Source: Auriscalpium vulgare
Taxonomy: Eukaryota > Basidiomycota > Agaricomycetes > Russulales > Auriscalpiaceae
DNA: 64,000 bases
Reading direction: 5' to 3'
Assembly: GCA_019915015.1 (NCBI GenBank)
Contig: JAHBBC010000006.1
Location: 682,001-746,000 of the forward strand
Made by a program: the position numbers and the translations under genes. Under the pieces are notes generated by a model that saw only the letters and a program-made list of their open reading frames with translations, searched no databases and was not told where the DNA came from. How positions within the stretch are numbered: the first letter of the stretch is position 1; every line of letters begins with the position of its first letter. Below are positions 36,782 through 47,252 of the stretch, piece by piece.

Positions 36782-37735
36782 TCAGGCATAGACGACAGAC
36801 ATCGGCCATCCTTTTTTGATCGCGAACCCATCCAGAGCGTCTTTTGCGACCGACGCGCGCTCAGGAATGTCGAATATGACCTGCGCGGATTTAACCTTCT
36901 CCCCAGCTGCATTTGGAGTCGGTGATTGCGCAACATGTGTCGATCGAAAGCCCTGATATCTGAAAGATCATGTCAGACTTGATTGAGAACACTGTGTCGT
37001 GCGGCTGGGACACGTACTGTTGGAAGAGCACGGAGAGCACGCCGTCTGTGACTTCTTGAGGTAGATTTGTACACAGCAGACGCGATGTCGGATTCCCCTC
37101 GGACGGTGGTTTTGCTACAATAGCGCGCAGGAAGGAGAGAACATAACATTGTAAACGCGCTCACACCCATCGGACACAATAAGATACATGACATACTAGC
37201 TTTACGTCCCACATCCTCCTCATCGTCGATCTCCATCTCCTCCTCCTCGTCCTCTGCCGCGCGCTCGCGCTTCTGAGAGCGCGCATCGACGTCCATCTCG
37301 TCTGAATCGCGGAGGCGCTTTTGCGTGGAGAGCTGCTGCGCGTTGGAGACCGTCTGGCCGTGGGCGGAGGTGGGCGGCACAAAGTTGGGATCCTCGCGAC
37401 GCAAAGTCGCGTGGGACTTGCTCTTGGCGTATTGAATGCGCTGCATGTACGGGTGAGCTTCGCTGGGCCATCGGGGTGAATTCGGCCGGACACACCATGG
37501 GCTTGTCGTAGAACATCATGCCGTCGCACGCACGCAGGGCGGATGTTGCTGCGGCGAGGTCTGTGAAGACGAGAAAAGCCTGCCCGCGCATCTTGGCGGT
37601 TTTCGAGGCGACGACATCGATGAGCTTGCCGTAGGTGGTGAAGAGCGCGTAGAGCTGGCTGCGAAGCTCGTCCTTGTTGACCTGGTCGTTGAGGTTGTTG
37701 AGGTAGAGCGTGGTGTTGGGCTGCGAGCTCGCCAT
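36782..37735 (-). CDS. U1A/U2B''-type snRNP protein with two RRMs
   Basis: Spliceosomal RNA-binding protein of the SNRPA/SNRPB2 family. RRM1 starts TTLYLNNLNDQVNKDELRSQ, with RNP1-like MRGQAFLVF, and continues KPM-RIQYAKSKSHATL, the U1A/U2B'' hallmark. A linker with KRLRDSDEMDVD and an acidic run follows. RRM2 reads SRLLCTNLPQEVTDGVLSVL, then AQVIFDIPERASVAKDALDG and ends WPMSVVYA. Model exons on the minus strand: 37735-37496, 37440-37206, 37114-37018 and 36959-36782. Phases agree and give 249 residues, close to the usual size. Fungi often have one gene covering both roles, so I do not choose between U1A and U2B''. It is divergent from the ceramide synthase gene, 394 bp between start codons. 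Confidence 0.9.
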
Positions 37736-38129
37736 TGGGAGTGCGAGGCGGAGTGCGAGGCGGGAGGAGGGAACAGGCGTCGAGCACGTTCGCGACGGGG
37801 CCCGGCATGCATTCCCACGGGTGCGACACGTTTGGAATTGTTTTCGAGCGCAGCCGTCGCGCTCGGCGTGGATACGCCTGAGCACGTTCGCCCCGTCTGT
37901 CCCGCGCTCGACAGCCTAGAAAGCTTTGGCAGGCCCAACGTCCCGCTCGTTGCTTTGCTGGTGCGTGCTTGAGCCCGCTGCGATGCAGGGACCTGTGGTC
38001 TGATATCAAATATTGTTTGGCCGCGATCCGCGCCCGTGCTACCCGCCCTGTTTTCCCATCCTTCCCTAGATCACGAACCCCCACGCGCCGCGCCCCGACA
38101 GTTTGCGCCAGACGACGCGTTCACGACGC
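37736..38129. promoter_or_regulatory. Divergent promoter between RRM protein and ceramide synthase
   Basis: 394 bp between two start codons facing away from each other. GC-rich, no TATA box recognised. It must contain both promoters and 5' leaders. Confidence 0.45.
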
Positions 38130-39508
38130 ATGGACTATCTCTTCGACACCGGGAGGTTCCCGTCCGTGCTCATCCCCTTCGTCTCCCTCTCCTACCCCGT
38201 CACTCGGCCCGCCGTCACAGACTCCTTCCACGATGCCACGTACTATGAGATTGGCTACCGCGACGCTTGCGTCGTGGTGTCACTCATGGTCTGCATGGCT
38301 GTCCTGCGCGACGTCGTCCGGTTGACCGTCCTCGAGCCGTTCGCAAAGTGGAAGCTCACCCGCGACTGGCGCGCCCGCCTCGACCGCAAAACGGCGGCAG
38401 CGGCGGCGGCGAACGGGAACGGCCATACCAACGGCGCCGCGAACGGAAATGGTCACACCAACGGCGCCGCGAACGGCAAGGCGAACGGCAAGGCGAACGG
38501 GAAGGCACATGCCGTCGTCGAGGAGAACGGGCACGTTTTAGAAAAGGCGGTGGACCGCCCGCAAGAAACTTCCGCCGAGGCGCGCATCCGCCGCAGCGTC
38601 CTGCGCTTTGCCGAGCAAGGCTGGCAGGCTATCTATTACACAGCCCAGTGGTCGCTGGGTCTGGTACGTCCCGCCTTCTTCTCTCCACTCGACGCGTTCT
38701 TGACAGCGCGACACCTCGACAGTATATCTATCTCAACATCCCGACCGACCTATGGGGAGGCTATCCGCATATACCCCTTGCTGGCCCGATCAAGTTCTAC
38801 TACCTTGTGCAGATAGCGTTCTACCTGCACGCCGTGCTCGTGCTCAATGCCGAGGCGCGCCGAAAAGACCACTGGCAGATGTTCACCCACCACGTCATCA
38901 CCATTGCGCTCATTGTCGCCAGTTACTCGTATAACGCTACACGAGTTGGCTGCATGTTCCTGGTACTGATGGACTGGTGTGATATCTTTTTACCCGTGCG
39001 TGTGCAGTCGATTTCATTTCAATCTCGCAGCCCTGATTGTGCACTTCTAGCTCGCCAAGATGTTGAGATACCTGTCATACCAAGTGTCATGCGACGCCGT
39101 GTTTGTGTTTTGGGTGGTGTCGTGGTTCGCCACCCGCCATGTTTTATTTATCAAGGTTCTGTACGAAGCATGCGTGCAGCCCAGCGAAAAGGGTGTCCTT
39201 GGGTGGTATCCTGAGCGGGGGGCCTACATGTCCAATCCGGCGTACCCTATATTCCTCGGGCTTCTCTTTATGCTCCAGGTGAGCACTTTCAATACGTCTT
39301 GGTATACACGCGCTGACATATTTGTGCTCCCAGATCCTACAAGTTATCTGGGGCTACATGATTTGCGTGGTGGTTATTCGTGTAGTCGCGGGACAGCCTG
39401 CCGACGACGTGAGAAGTGACGACGAAGGGTCAGCCGCATCTTTCTTCCCTTGAGTGCCGCGCTCACGTTGTTTGCAGAGACGACGAAGACGTGAAGAAGG
39501 ACCGTTAG
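38130..39508 (+). CDS. Ceramide synthase (TLC domain, LAG1/LAC1 family)
   Basis: ER enzyme joining a sphingoid base with acyl-CoA to make ceramide. Multi-pass TLC protein. The Lag motif HWQMFTHHVITIALIVASYS contains the double His thought essential, followed by NATRVGCMFLVLMDWCD. IYLNIPTDLWGGYPHIPL is also typical. An unusual linker near residues 90-130 consists of NGNGHTNGAA and NGKA repeats (38405-38510). Model exons: 38130-38663, 38723-38995, 39051-39278, 39334-39428 and 39478-39508, giving 386 residues with all phases agreeing. The last coding exon is only 31 nt and supplies the C-terminus ending KKDR, which fits a dilysine (KKxx) ER-retrieval signal. Start ATG 38130 is chosen because MDYLFDTGRFPSVLIPFVSL matches a family-like N-terminus. 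Confidence 0.92.
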
Positions 39509-39941
39509 GTTGGCAGCGGTTGTTCGGCTGGTCCGGAGGCGCGCCATAGATATGCTCCTTGCCCTACTGACGCTGTCTTGACATGGATAATACGGACATA
39601 GCGATGTCTTCCGATTCCGATCCATGATACATGTCCTGCTAATGTCGGACTCCGTGACTTTGGTAAACACCTTGCTACATATAATAATGGTGCCTATTGG
39701 TAGGCTTACCCTCGTGCGGACGTGCCCTTTATAGTGCCTTGTACCGACGCAGTACTAGCAATAATAATGAGTGCTTGAGTTGAGAGCCGCCGAGTACTAT
39801 CATAGTAAGTAGGAGATAATGGAAGCCGAGATTACCTAATCGATGACACCGTTTGGGGGAAGACTTGACTGGTGCCTTTCACTGCGACCACCTCCTCACG
39901 CGCCACCGCCTCCCCGCACTCTCGCCTTTCTAACTCGAAAG
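39509..39941. other. Intergenic region
   Basis: Holds the 3' end of the ceramide synthase gene and the promoter of the E2 gene. A small inverted repeat (GCCTATTGGTAGGC) lies near 39692-39705, and AATAATAATG elements near 39685 and 39760. No gene or RNA recognised. Confidence 0.45.
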
Positions 39942-42900
39942 ATGGAGAACGAAGTAAAGCAGCTTGTTGAGATGGTACGCACGCCTACACTGCTCACAGA
40001 CGCGCCGCTGATCCCCTGGCAGGGGGCTACCGCCGCACAGGCGCGCGCCGCCCTCAAGCGCTACAAGGACGTTATGCAGGCGGCCGAGCGCATATTCGAC
40101 GGCGCGTTCGATGACGTTGTGGACGATGTGGACGACGGGGACGTGTCGATGGCGTCCGCGGGCCCCAGCGGCGTGCGCGGACGGGGTCCTGTGGCCAGGC
40201 TCGCGGTGAGTGCATGCACGCGTCTCGCCAATGTTGCAGCCCCCTGACGCGTCGCTTTCACGTATCACAGACACCAGAAGATGAGGACGATGTCGTTGAG
40301 GACACCGCGGAGGGTAGCGATGACGGTAATCGATTTCGCGGGTCTTGTATCCGGCGGCGCACTGACCTGCCGTGGGTTTGCAGAGGACGACTATGGAAAC
40401 TACGACTCGGATTACGAGATCAAGGACGATAGTGAACGGGAGAGGGTCGACATTGACCCGTATGCAGGTATGGCGTCCAGAAGATTCCATGTCTGGCTCT
40501 TGGTCTCACGTCCTTGGCAGGCGTGTTCTTCTCGAAGGATAGACGAGAAGAGGTCATTGAGGTGGAAGAACAGTCGGAAGTTGTTCATCTTCTCAAGGAG
40601 AACGAGGACGTGTCGCTCTTGACGCAGAGCCAATGGATGAAGGGCTGCCCCGAGGGCGGCGAGCAGAGCTTCCTGTTCAGCCTCTTCACGCAGCTCAGCC
40701 AGGGCAGCTGCCCGTGTCCGCATGGGTGCGGATCATCCGTGCCGCGGCAAAAGAGCGACTTCTTTGCTATCTTCGTACGTCCTTCATTCTCCTCGCAAGC
40801 GCGCGCGTGCTCATATCAGAACAGCCGACATTTGCTCAGTACATCGCCCATCTACGCGGCCTCGTCCGCCAGAAGTGCAAGAAATGCTCCAAAGACTTCT
40901 GTCTTGCGTGTGGCGAGCCTTGCAATACGCCGCGGTCACAGTTGCCGGCGGACACGCTGGATGACCCGGACCTCTTCCACTGCTCGAACTTGCAAGGCGT
41001 GATTTTGGGCATCGGGCTGGCTATGCTTGAGCAGCTTTACGATGACCAGACGCAGACCCCATCGGGCAGCCAGGACGGCCGGGTGCGCACGAACAAGCGC
41101 AAGAAGACACCGGTGGCGGCCATCGTGTCCCCGCATGACATCGACGACGACGACGATAATTACTTGACGCCGCCGGGCCAGGGCAAGAAGTCGAAGGTAG
41201 GCATTGGGTACGCGGGTGATCTGAAGGAAGATGTAAGTGGCCTGATCTCGACGTCCGCGTTGTGTGAGTTGATTGGGATCGGGTAGACTACTGGGCAAGC
41301 CGAAGCCCAAGCAGTGCAACGAGCGAAAGACGAGAGGCTTGGAACGGTCATGACGTCCCTCCGTATATACCTGCCATCTCTGCAACGTTCTGGCGGTGGA
41401 CGGACAAGCGATTATCTCGTGCACCCTACTGCATTGGCTCATCTTCGCCGGAGATTCAACACGCTCTGTACCTCGCTCCTCCGCAACGACTCCCTCACAG
41501 ACATGTCAGACCGGTCCGCTGTCTACTTTGAGCTCTTCGAGTGGTTAGAGGTAGGACCTCACGCTGCATCGTTTGGAATGTGTCGTTGACAACCTGCAGA
41601 CTATCTCTAACCACGAAGCGCTGGCGAGCATGATGGCGATGCCGATCATGGTCGTTGCGTCCGTGAAGACATCTTCGCCAAAGCGGTCTGCAAACGGCTC
41701 CCCACCCCTGCGCGAGCGCGCGATCACTTACGAGGGCAGCTCCGGCCCGCGCGAGCTGCTCGAAGCGATCGTCATTCAAGCCCAGGCTGCGATAAAGGGC
41801 TTGGAGGGTACCAAGCCCGCGGAGGCGCCCGCCGCTGAGATGACAGAGGAGCAGAAGCGCGTCACGCACGAGAGCAAGGGCAAGGAGAAGGAGGTGTCCA
41901 CATCGACGCTGTCAGAGGAGAACCAGAAGCTGCTAACGTTCTGCCACCGCATCCTCGCGACCGCGCAGGCGATCGACCGCTCGCTGCGCGAGACGAAGGG
42001 GGAGAAGTTCTTGCAGCGTCTGCACGACTCGCTGCCGAAGATCTTCACGTCGTCGTCGATTGGCTCGGAAGGCGTGTACGTCGCCGCGGGCGCGTCGGAG
42101 GAGGTGACGAAGAAGGCGTACGTCGAGTGGGCGACGCGCGTGCGGTTCGAGTACTGCGATCTGGAGGTGCCCTTGTCGGAGGAGGAGGCGAAGAAAGCGA
42201 GCGCGGACGAGCCGCCGAATTATAAGTTCTACTTTAATAGCGAGGCGAGGATGCTGGCGACGTCGGATATCCCGAAGCGGTCTTTGGCCATTGCGAAGGA
42301 GGTGCGTCTTATAGTGCCATTTTCACTCAGTTGTGTATACTCACGGGGTGATAGCTTGCTGTGTTGACGACCAATCTCCCGGTTGCTTGGGACTCGTCGA
42401 TCTTCCTACGTGTGGACGAGACCCGAGTGGACATCATCAAGGCCCTCATCATCGGCCCGGAAGGCACGCCGTACGTGCCGTTCTCTTGATGCGCGATAAC
42501 ATTGCTAATGCTCACTCCCATGATGTGATCAGATATCAGAATGGATGGTACGTTAGGTCCATATACTCTCGAACACTTTTATTTACTCAGTGCGATGCAG
42601 CTTCCAGTTCGATATTTTCTTGGGTCATGCTTACAATCAGGCACCGCCGAGTGTGAAGTACATGACGGTCGGTTCTCTTCACCCGGTGATTATAGCCTCA
42701 TGCTAATGGTGGATGTGGAGACAAACGGCGGCAAATTCAGGTTTAACCCCAACCTCTACGCGGCAAGTGCCACCTGTATGATATCGATCAGTCTTGCTCA
42801 CGCTCTCTCGGGATCACGTAGGATGGCAAGGTCTGCTTGTCGTTACTGGGAACGTGGTCTGGTCCTGGCTGGGTGTCGGGCAAGTCTACATTACTTCAGG

Positions 42901-43490
42901 TAATGCAAAGTGCTTGTGGTCACGTGCTGCATTGAACCAACACCGTTGCATTTTTTAGGTCCTCATATCCATTCAGTCCATGATTCTTTGCGAGGAGCCG
43001 TACCTGAATGAGCCTGGATGGGCGAGCAGTGCGGGAACACCGCAGTCTACGGCTTGTGAGTAGTCACCGCTGCGCTGTCATCAAAGTGCTATGCTGACCC
43101 GAATCATAGACTCAGGAAACGTCCGGAGAATGGTGGTCAAGACAGCTGTAAGCCCCTTCCCTGACGACATCGTGTGCCAAAATCCTGACAAAGCTCCCAC
43201 TGCAGATGCTCGGAAACCTGAAGGCGCCACCCGAGCCGTTCGCCGACATCATTCGCACGCACTTCCGGCTGAAGGCGAAGTCCATCGGCGAGCAGCTGGA
43301 CAAGTGGCTCGCGCAGGACGACGGCAAGGCGACGGCCGGGGACGGCGCGATGATGAGCCGCGGTGCTGGTGGCGCGAGCAGCAATGGGCTGCAGGCGGAC
43401 GTCGAGGAGCTGAAGCGCATGATGCAGCGTTTGCAAACGGAGGGCGCAGGGGCACCTGCAGCGGCGGCCGGGTCGTCATCGAGCTCATAG
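39942..43490 (+). CDS. Large E2 ubiquitin-conjugating enzyme (BIRC6/UBE2O-like UBC domain)
   Basis: C-terminal UBC fold: FLRVDETRVDIIKALIIGPE, then [47 protein letters not shown] (active-site Cys at about 42834-42836), LISIQSMILCEEPYLNEPGW and RRMVVKTAML. This is the large-E2 pattern. The N-terminal part is acidic (DDVVDDVDDGD; DYGNYDSDYEIKDD). It then has a Cys-rich, probably zinc-binding segment (CPCPHGCG ... CKKCSKDFCLACGEPC, about 40708-40930) resembling an IBR-like finger. That makes it look like an E2/E3 hybrid, which is an inference. A helical region with SNHEALASMMAMPIMVV precedes the UBC. There are many short introns; the one just before the active-site Cys (42763-42821) needs a GC donor. 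ATG 39942 gives exon 1 of 88 codons ending in a good GTGAGT donor. MOB1 follows 232 bp downstream on the same strand. Confidence 0.85.
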
Positions 43491-43722
43491 TGGCCGGGGT
43501 TCCACGGGTGGTGGTGCAGAGGCTGTGGGTGGGATACATAACTCGTATAAAGATGTAATAGCAAACCTTTTTTTTTCAAATCTTGGGCTTATAAGTAGTG
43601 AGATGGAAACCCTAACCTCATCTGCCATCTAGATATGGGCGCCTAAGCGTAGTAGATTACCGTGACCAGCTCGAACACCCACACAAATACCTCTTCATTC
43701 CCGCAGACCCTCCTCAGGCATC

Positions 43723-44848
43723 ATGTCTGCATTCTTCGGCTTGTAAGTCTACGCGATCTCTCCGTCTGCTCATGCACCGCGACTGAGCCGCGTGCGATGC
43801 GCAGAGGAAAGACGCGCACGTTCAAGCCGCGACGCGATGTCCCGGAGGGCACGAAGCAGTACCAGCTGCGCAAGTACGCGGAGGCGACGCTGGTGAATGC
43901 CCGCGGGCCCTCCTTGCACTGTATCCTTCGCTGACTGGGTGGACGTGTGTGCAGGGCTCGGGCAACCTGCGGCTCGCGGTGAAGCTCCCCGAGGGCGAGG
44001 ACCTGAACGAGTGGCTCGCAGTGCACGGTGCGTCGCCCGCCATCGGATCGGCGCTGCGTATCGTGTCGTCTGATGCGCCCCCGCGCGCGCAGCGGTGGAC
44101 TTTTTCAACCATCTGAATATGCTGTACGGCACCGTCACCGAGTTCTGCACACCACAGGAGGTACGCCCGCCCGCCCGCCCCGCGTCGTTCCGCACATCGC
44201 GGCTGACCCGCCCCGCCACAGTGCCCCATCATGTCCGCAGGCCCGCGGTAGGTACCCGCTCGCAGCGTGCGCGCATCCGCTCTGACGCACGTTGCAGTTA
44301 CGAGTACCTCTGGGAGGACGGCGTCAAGTACAAGCGGCCGACGAAGCTGCCCGCGCCAGAGTACGTCGACGCGCTCATGAACTGGGCGCAGGGCCTCCTC
44401 GAGGACGAGTCTGTGTTCCCCAACACCATCGGTGCGCTCCCCCTCCTTCCCCTCGCCTGTGAGTGCAAGCCACTCACGCGGACCGCAGGCGTGCCGTTCC
44501 CGCGCAGCTTCCGCGAGACGGTGCGCACGATCGTGCGGCGGCTGTTCCGCGTGTACGCGCATATATACAGCAACCACTTCGACCAGATCTGCGCGCTCGG
44601 GATCGAGGGTGAGTCCCCCGCCTCAGGTGTGTGTGCGGGACGGGGGCTGATCGGTTGGGCGGGTCAGCGCATCTGAACACGAGCTACCGCCATTTCTTTT
44701 TGTTCATCAACGAGGTGCGTAGACGTTGTATCGTCCGAGTGCAACGTGCTGATGCGTGGACGGCCAGTTCGACCTCATCGAGAAGAAGGAGCTCGCGCCG
44801 CTCGACGAGCTGAACGACGCCATTCTCGCGGAGGACAAGGCCCGGTGA
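43723..44848 (+). CDS. MOB1: MOB1 kinase activator (Mob1/phocein)
   Basis: Coactivator of NDR/LATS-type kinases in mitotic exit and septation networks. Very clear: MSAFFGLGKTRTFKPRR, GSGNLRLAVKLPEGEDLNEW, VDFFNHLNMLYGTVTEFCTP, the zinc site segment CPIMSAGPRYEYLWEDG, HIYSNHFDQI and TSYRHFFLFINEFDLIEKKE. The Cys pair (FCTPQE-C) and the distal His pair (HIYSNH) are the family's zinc ligands. About nine exons. The first codes only seven residues (43723-43742), spliced in phase to 43805. Others: 43805-43892, then from 43955. Stop TGA 44846-44848. Size is about 215 residues, normal for MOB1. Confidence 0.93.
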
Positions 44849-45435
44849 CCGCGACGCCGCGCCGAGTGTGTGGAAACGGCATCCGGTTTGGTTCTGAAAG
44901 CTGTTGTACTTTTATCGCATCATATACTTATGCGGTCCCATTCCTCGAATTCATTCATATCCGAGATGCCCGCACCGCATCGGGCCCTGTGGAGCAAGCG
45001 CACCCGCGAGGACTTTAGCCGCCAAAACGTGTATTACGCGACGTGGATAGCTAGTGCGAGTCCAAAGGCGAGTAACGTGTATCATCGATGTATGCGCGCG
45101 CGACAACATGCGCCAGAAAACATGTATGCTGGGGGCTGGGGCAGGGGCAGGGAATGGGGAGGGAAAGGGGCGAATGGTGTATGCGATGGGGGATCTAGGC
45201 AGCTGATGATACAGAGGGGTATGCGTACAACAAGAAAGGCAGAGCGTTCGGGAACGAAGGAAACGTGGATGTCAATTACACCAAGACTGTGAGGGCGTTA
45301 TTCGTGAATGGGCCATATAAAGAGTAATCGTGTATGCTGTATAGCCAGGACGCTGCTGCAAAGGATGAGGAGGCCGAGGGGAGGAGCGGGAACTTGCGAG
45401 TGGGGGGTGCCTAGATGGTCCGCTGCGCACCCGTA
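44849..45435. other. Convergent 3' intergenic region
   Basis: Spacer between MOB1 and the minus-strand BTB-like gene. Purine-rich runs (GGGGCAGGGGCAGGG, about 45138) and no coding evidence. If the BTB-like gene has a further 3' exon, it would lie in the right part. Confidence 0.45.
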
Positions 45436-46583
45436 TCAGCCGCGCGCCAACAAACGAGGAGATAGGCTCACTTTAACGAGCGACCACTTCGCCACCAAAT
45501 GATCGATGCGCTCGTCCAGGAGGCCCCTGCACTGATCGCACGTGAGATAGTGTCCAAGCGGCCGCAGCGCGGACTCAATCGCCGACGTCGACAGATCTGG
45601 GAGCCGTCAGTTTACCCAACCGCGCGGAAAGGCCGATTGTACGCACCGCAGCGCGCGTCCCACGCGAGGTACGCCGACGCCAGTGCCCACGCACGCGTGA
45701 GCTTCTTCTGTTCTGTAAAGTCGCATGCGGCGCTCGGCGCGTGCGGCTGCGGCGGCGGGAGCAGGAGGCGCTTGAGCGCCTCGACGCGCCCGAGGTGGAG
45801 GAAGAAGAGCCGCTTCAGATAGATGGGCCCAATGCGCTGCGCGAGCTCGTCGGTGAGGCCCGAGAGCGAGTAGGACAGCAGGTGCGCGGAGATGGGCACG
45901 GCGAGGCTGTAGTTGTCCAGCGCCGCGGCGAGTGCGTAGAACTCGATCGGCGCGGACGGCGCGGACGCCAGGACGAGCGCGAATAGCGGCGTCGCGGGCG
46001 CGAGGTACGTGGCCGCGGGCAGCCCGTATGTGTGCAGCGCCTCGACCGCGGTGATGATGGCCTCCGGCGGCGGCGAGTAGTGCGAGGCGGAGTGGTGGTA
46101 GATCGTGTGCAGGAGGACGTTCACGACGGACGAGTCGTGTGGGAGCGAGACGATTGGCGCGGGGTCGTCGGGGCCCAGCTTGCGCTGGCCCTTGATCTGT
46201 GCATTGAACCCGTTCTGCGAGGCTTCGAGGAGCTTGTGTGCGTGGACGTAGAAGAAGACAGAGTCGGAGGAGAGCACGACGAGGTCGGTGGGGAGAGCGT
46301 CGAGATTCGCGCCGGGGAAGAAGGTGGTCGAGACGGAGACGACGGTGGCCTGGTCCTGGTCCTCGTCTTTGGGGGTGCTGAGTTGAGAGTGCTGTATGGG
46401 AAGTCAGCGCGCGGCCGGGGTGGCAGGCAGGAGGGTGCGCACCGGTGGGGTTGGGACCTGTGCGGTCGAGACAGACCTGACGAGAGACGGGCGAGAGGAC
46501 GGCTTGTCTGCTGTCGCCGTGTCCTGAGCGAGCCCGTCAGAGACGAGCTGCATGATGGAGTCCCACTCGGTCGGTTCCATCAT
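45436..46583 (-). CDS. BTB/POZ-like protein
   Basis: Agaricomycete BTB-like family. Residues around 70-130 read LPTDLVVLSSDSVFFYVHAHKL then LLEASQNGF, PIVSLPHDSSVVNVLLHTIYH and AVEALHTYGLPAATYL, the familiar order of these proteins (surface display region, then helical half). The C-terminus has LTRAWALASAYLAWDARC and HYLTCDQCRGLLDERI. Model: exons 46583-46443, 46391-45647 and 45596-45436, introns of 51 and 50 bp, phases consistent, 348 residues. The final GTGAGC after WSLVK could be a splice donor, so the last residues are less certain. Molecular function unknown. Confidence 0.78.
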
Positions 46584-47252
46584 CGAGTCTCCGGGTGGCG
46601 GGTGAACAGTGCTATGGTTGAAGTTGAAGTGAATGAGTGTGGTTGAGAGCGAGAAAAATGAAGGTCGTAAAGGGCGCCGGCGGGGCGTGCGGAAGCAAGC
46701 TTGCCCTCGAAGTCAAAAGAGCTTCCGAGAACCGTCCACGAGCACGTGCACATTACGTCGGTGGCGGCAGCAAGCATATCTGCTGTGTTCCCATGCGCAA
46801 AACATCAGACATAATCATGATTCCCTGAGGTACGAGAATTCGTTTACTAGGGGGTTTCTTAAGTCTCTGCCTGATTCTATTTTTTCTCCACATGTGTCCG
46901 ACACTTGCTACCCGTGTTCATTTGATATCTAATATATGTCATACATATAATCTAGTAATTTCAGTCGACTGTCTGTATCTTTGCACGTTGCCTTACCTGG
47001 ACTTGTAAGCACTTGTCTTTGACTTGGTGGAGTTATATTGACCCAACTTTCACTTTTTCAACTTGCAGGTGTATGTTTTAAGTATCATTTTTAAACATGT
47101 ATCCACAGATAGAACACAAGAGAGAAACTACAAAAATGTCACATGCAGCTATGAGGTTCATCTGGAGAGAGAAAGAGAAAATGAAGTCAAGTCAAGAGTC
47201 CTTGACACAGAAAATAAAAGGCTAAACACTTACTTGCAAATCTTTGGAAGCA
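46584..47252. other. Intergenic, AT-rich toward the right
   Basis: The left part is the promoter of the BTB-like gene. From about 46840 the base composition turns AT-rich, as in the TPR-CHAT gene. GTAAGT and CTCCAG signals on the minus strand just after the TPR-CHAT stop (about 47235 to 47165) suggest a spliced 3' UTR, similar to the CHAT homologue at 8119-9210. Confidence 0.45.
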
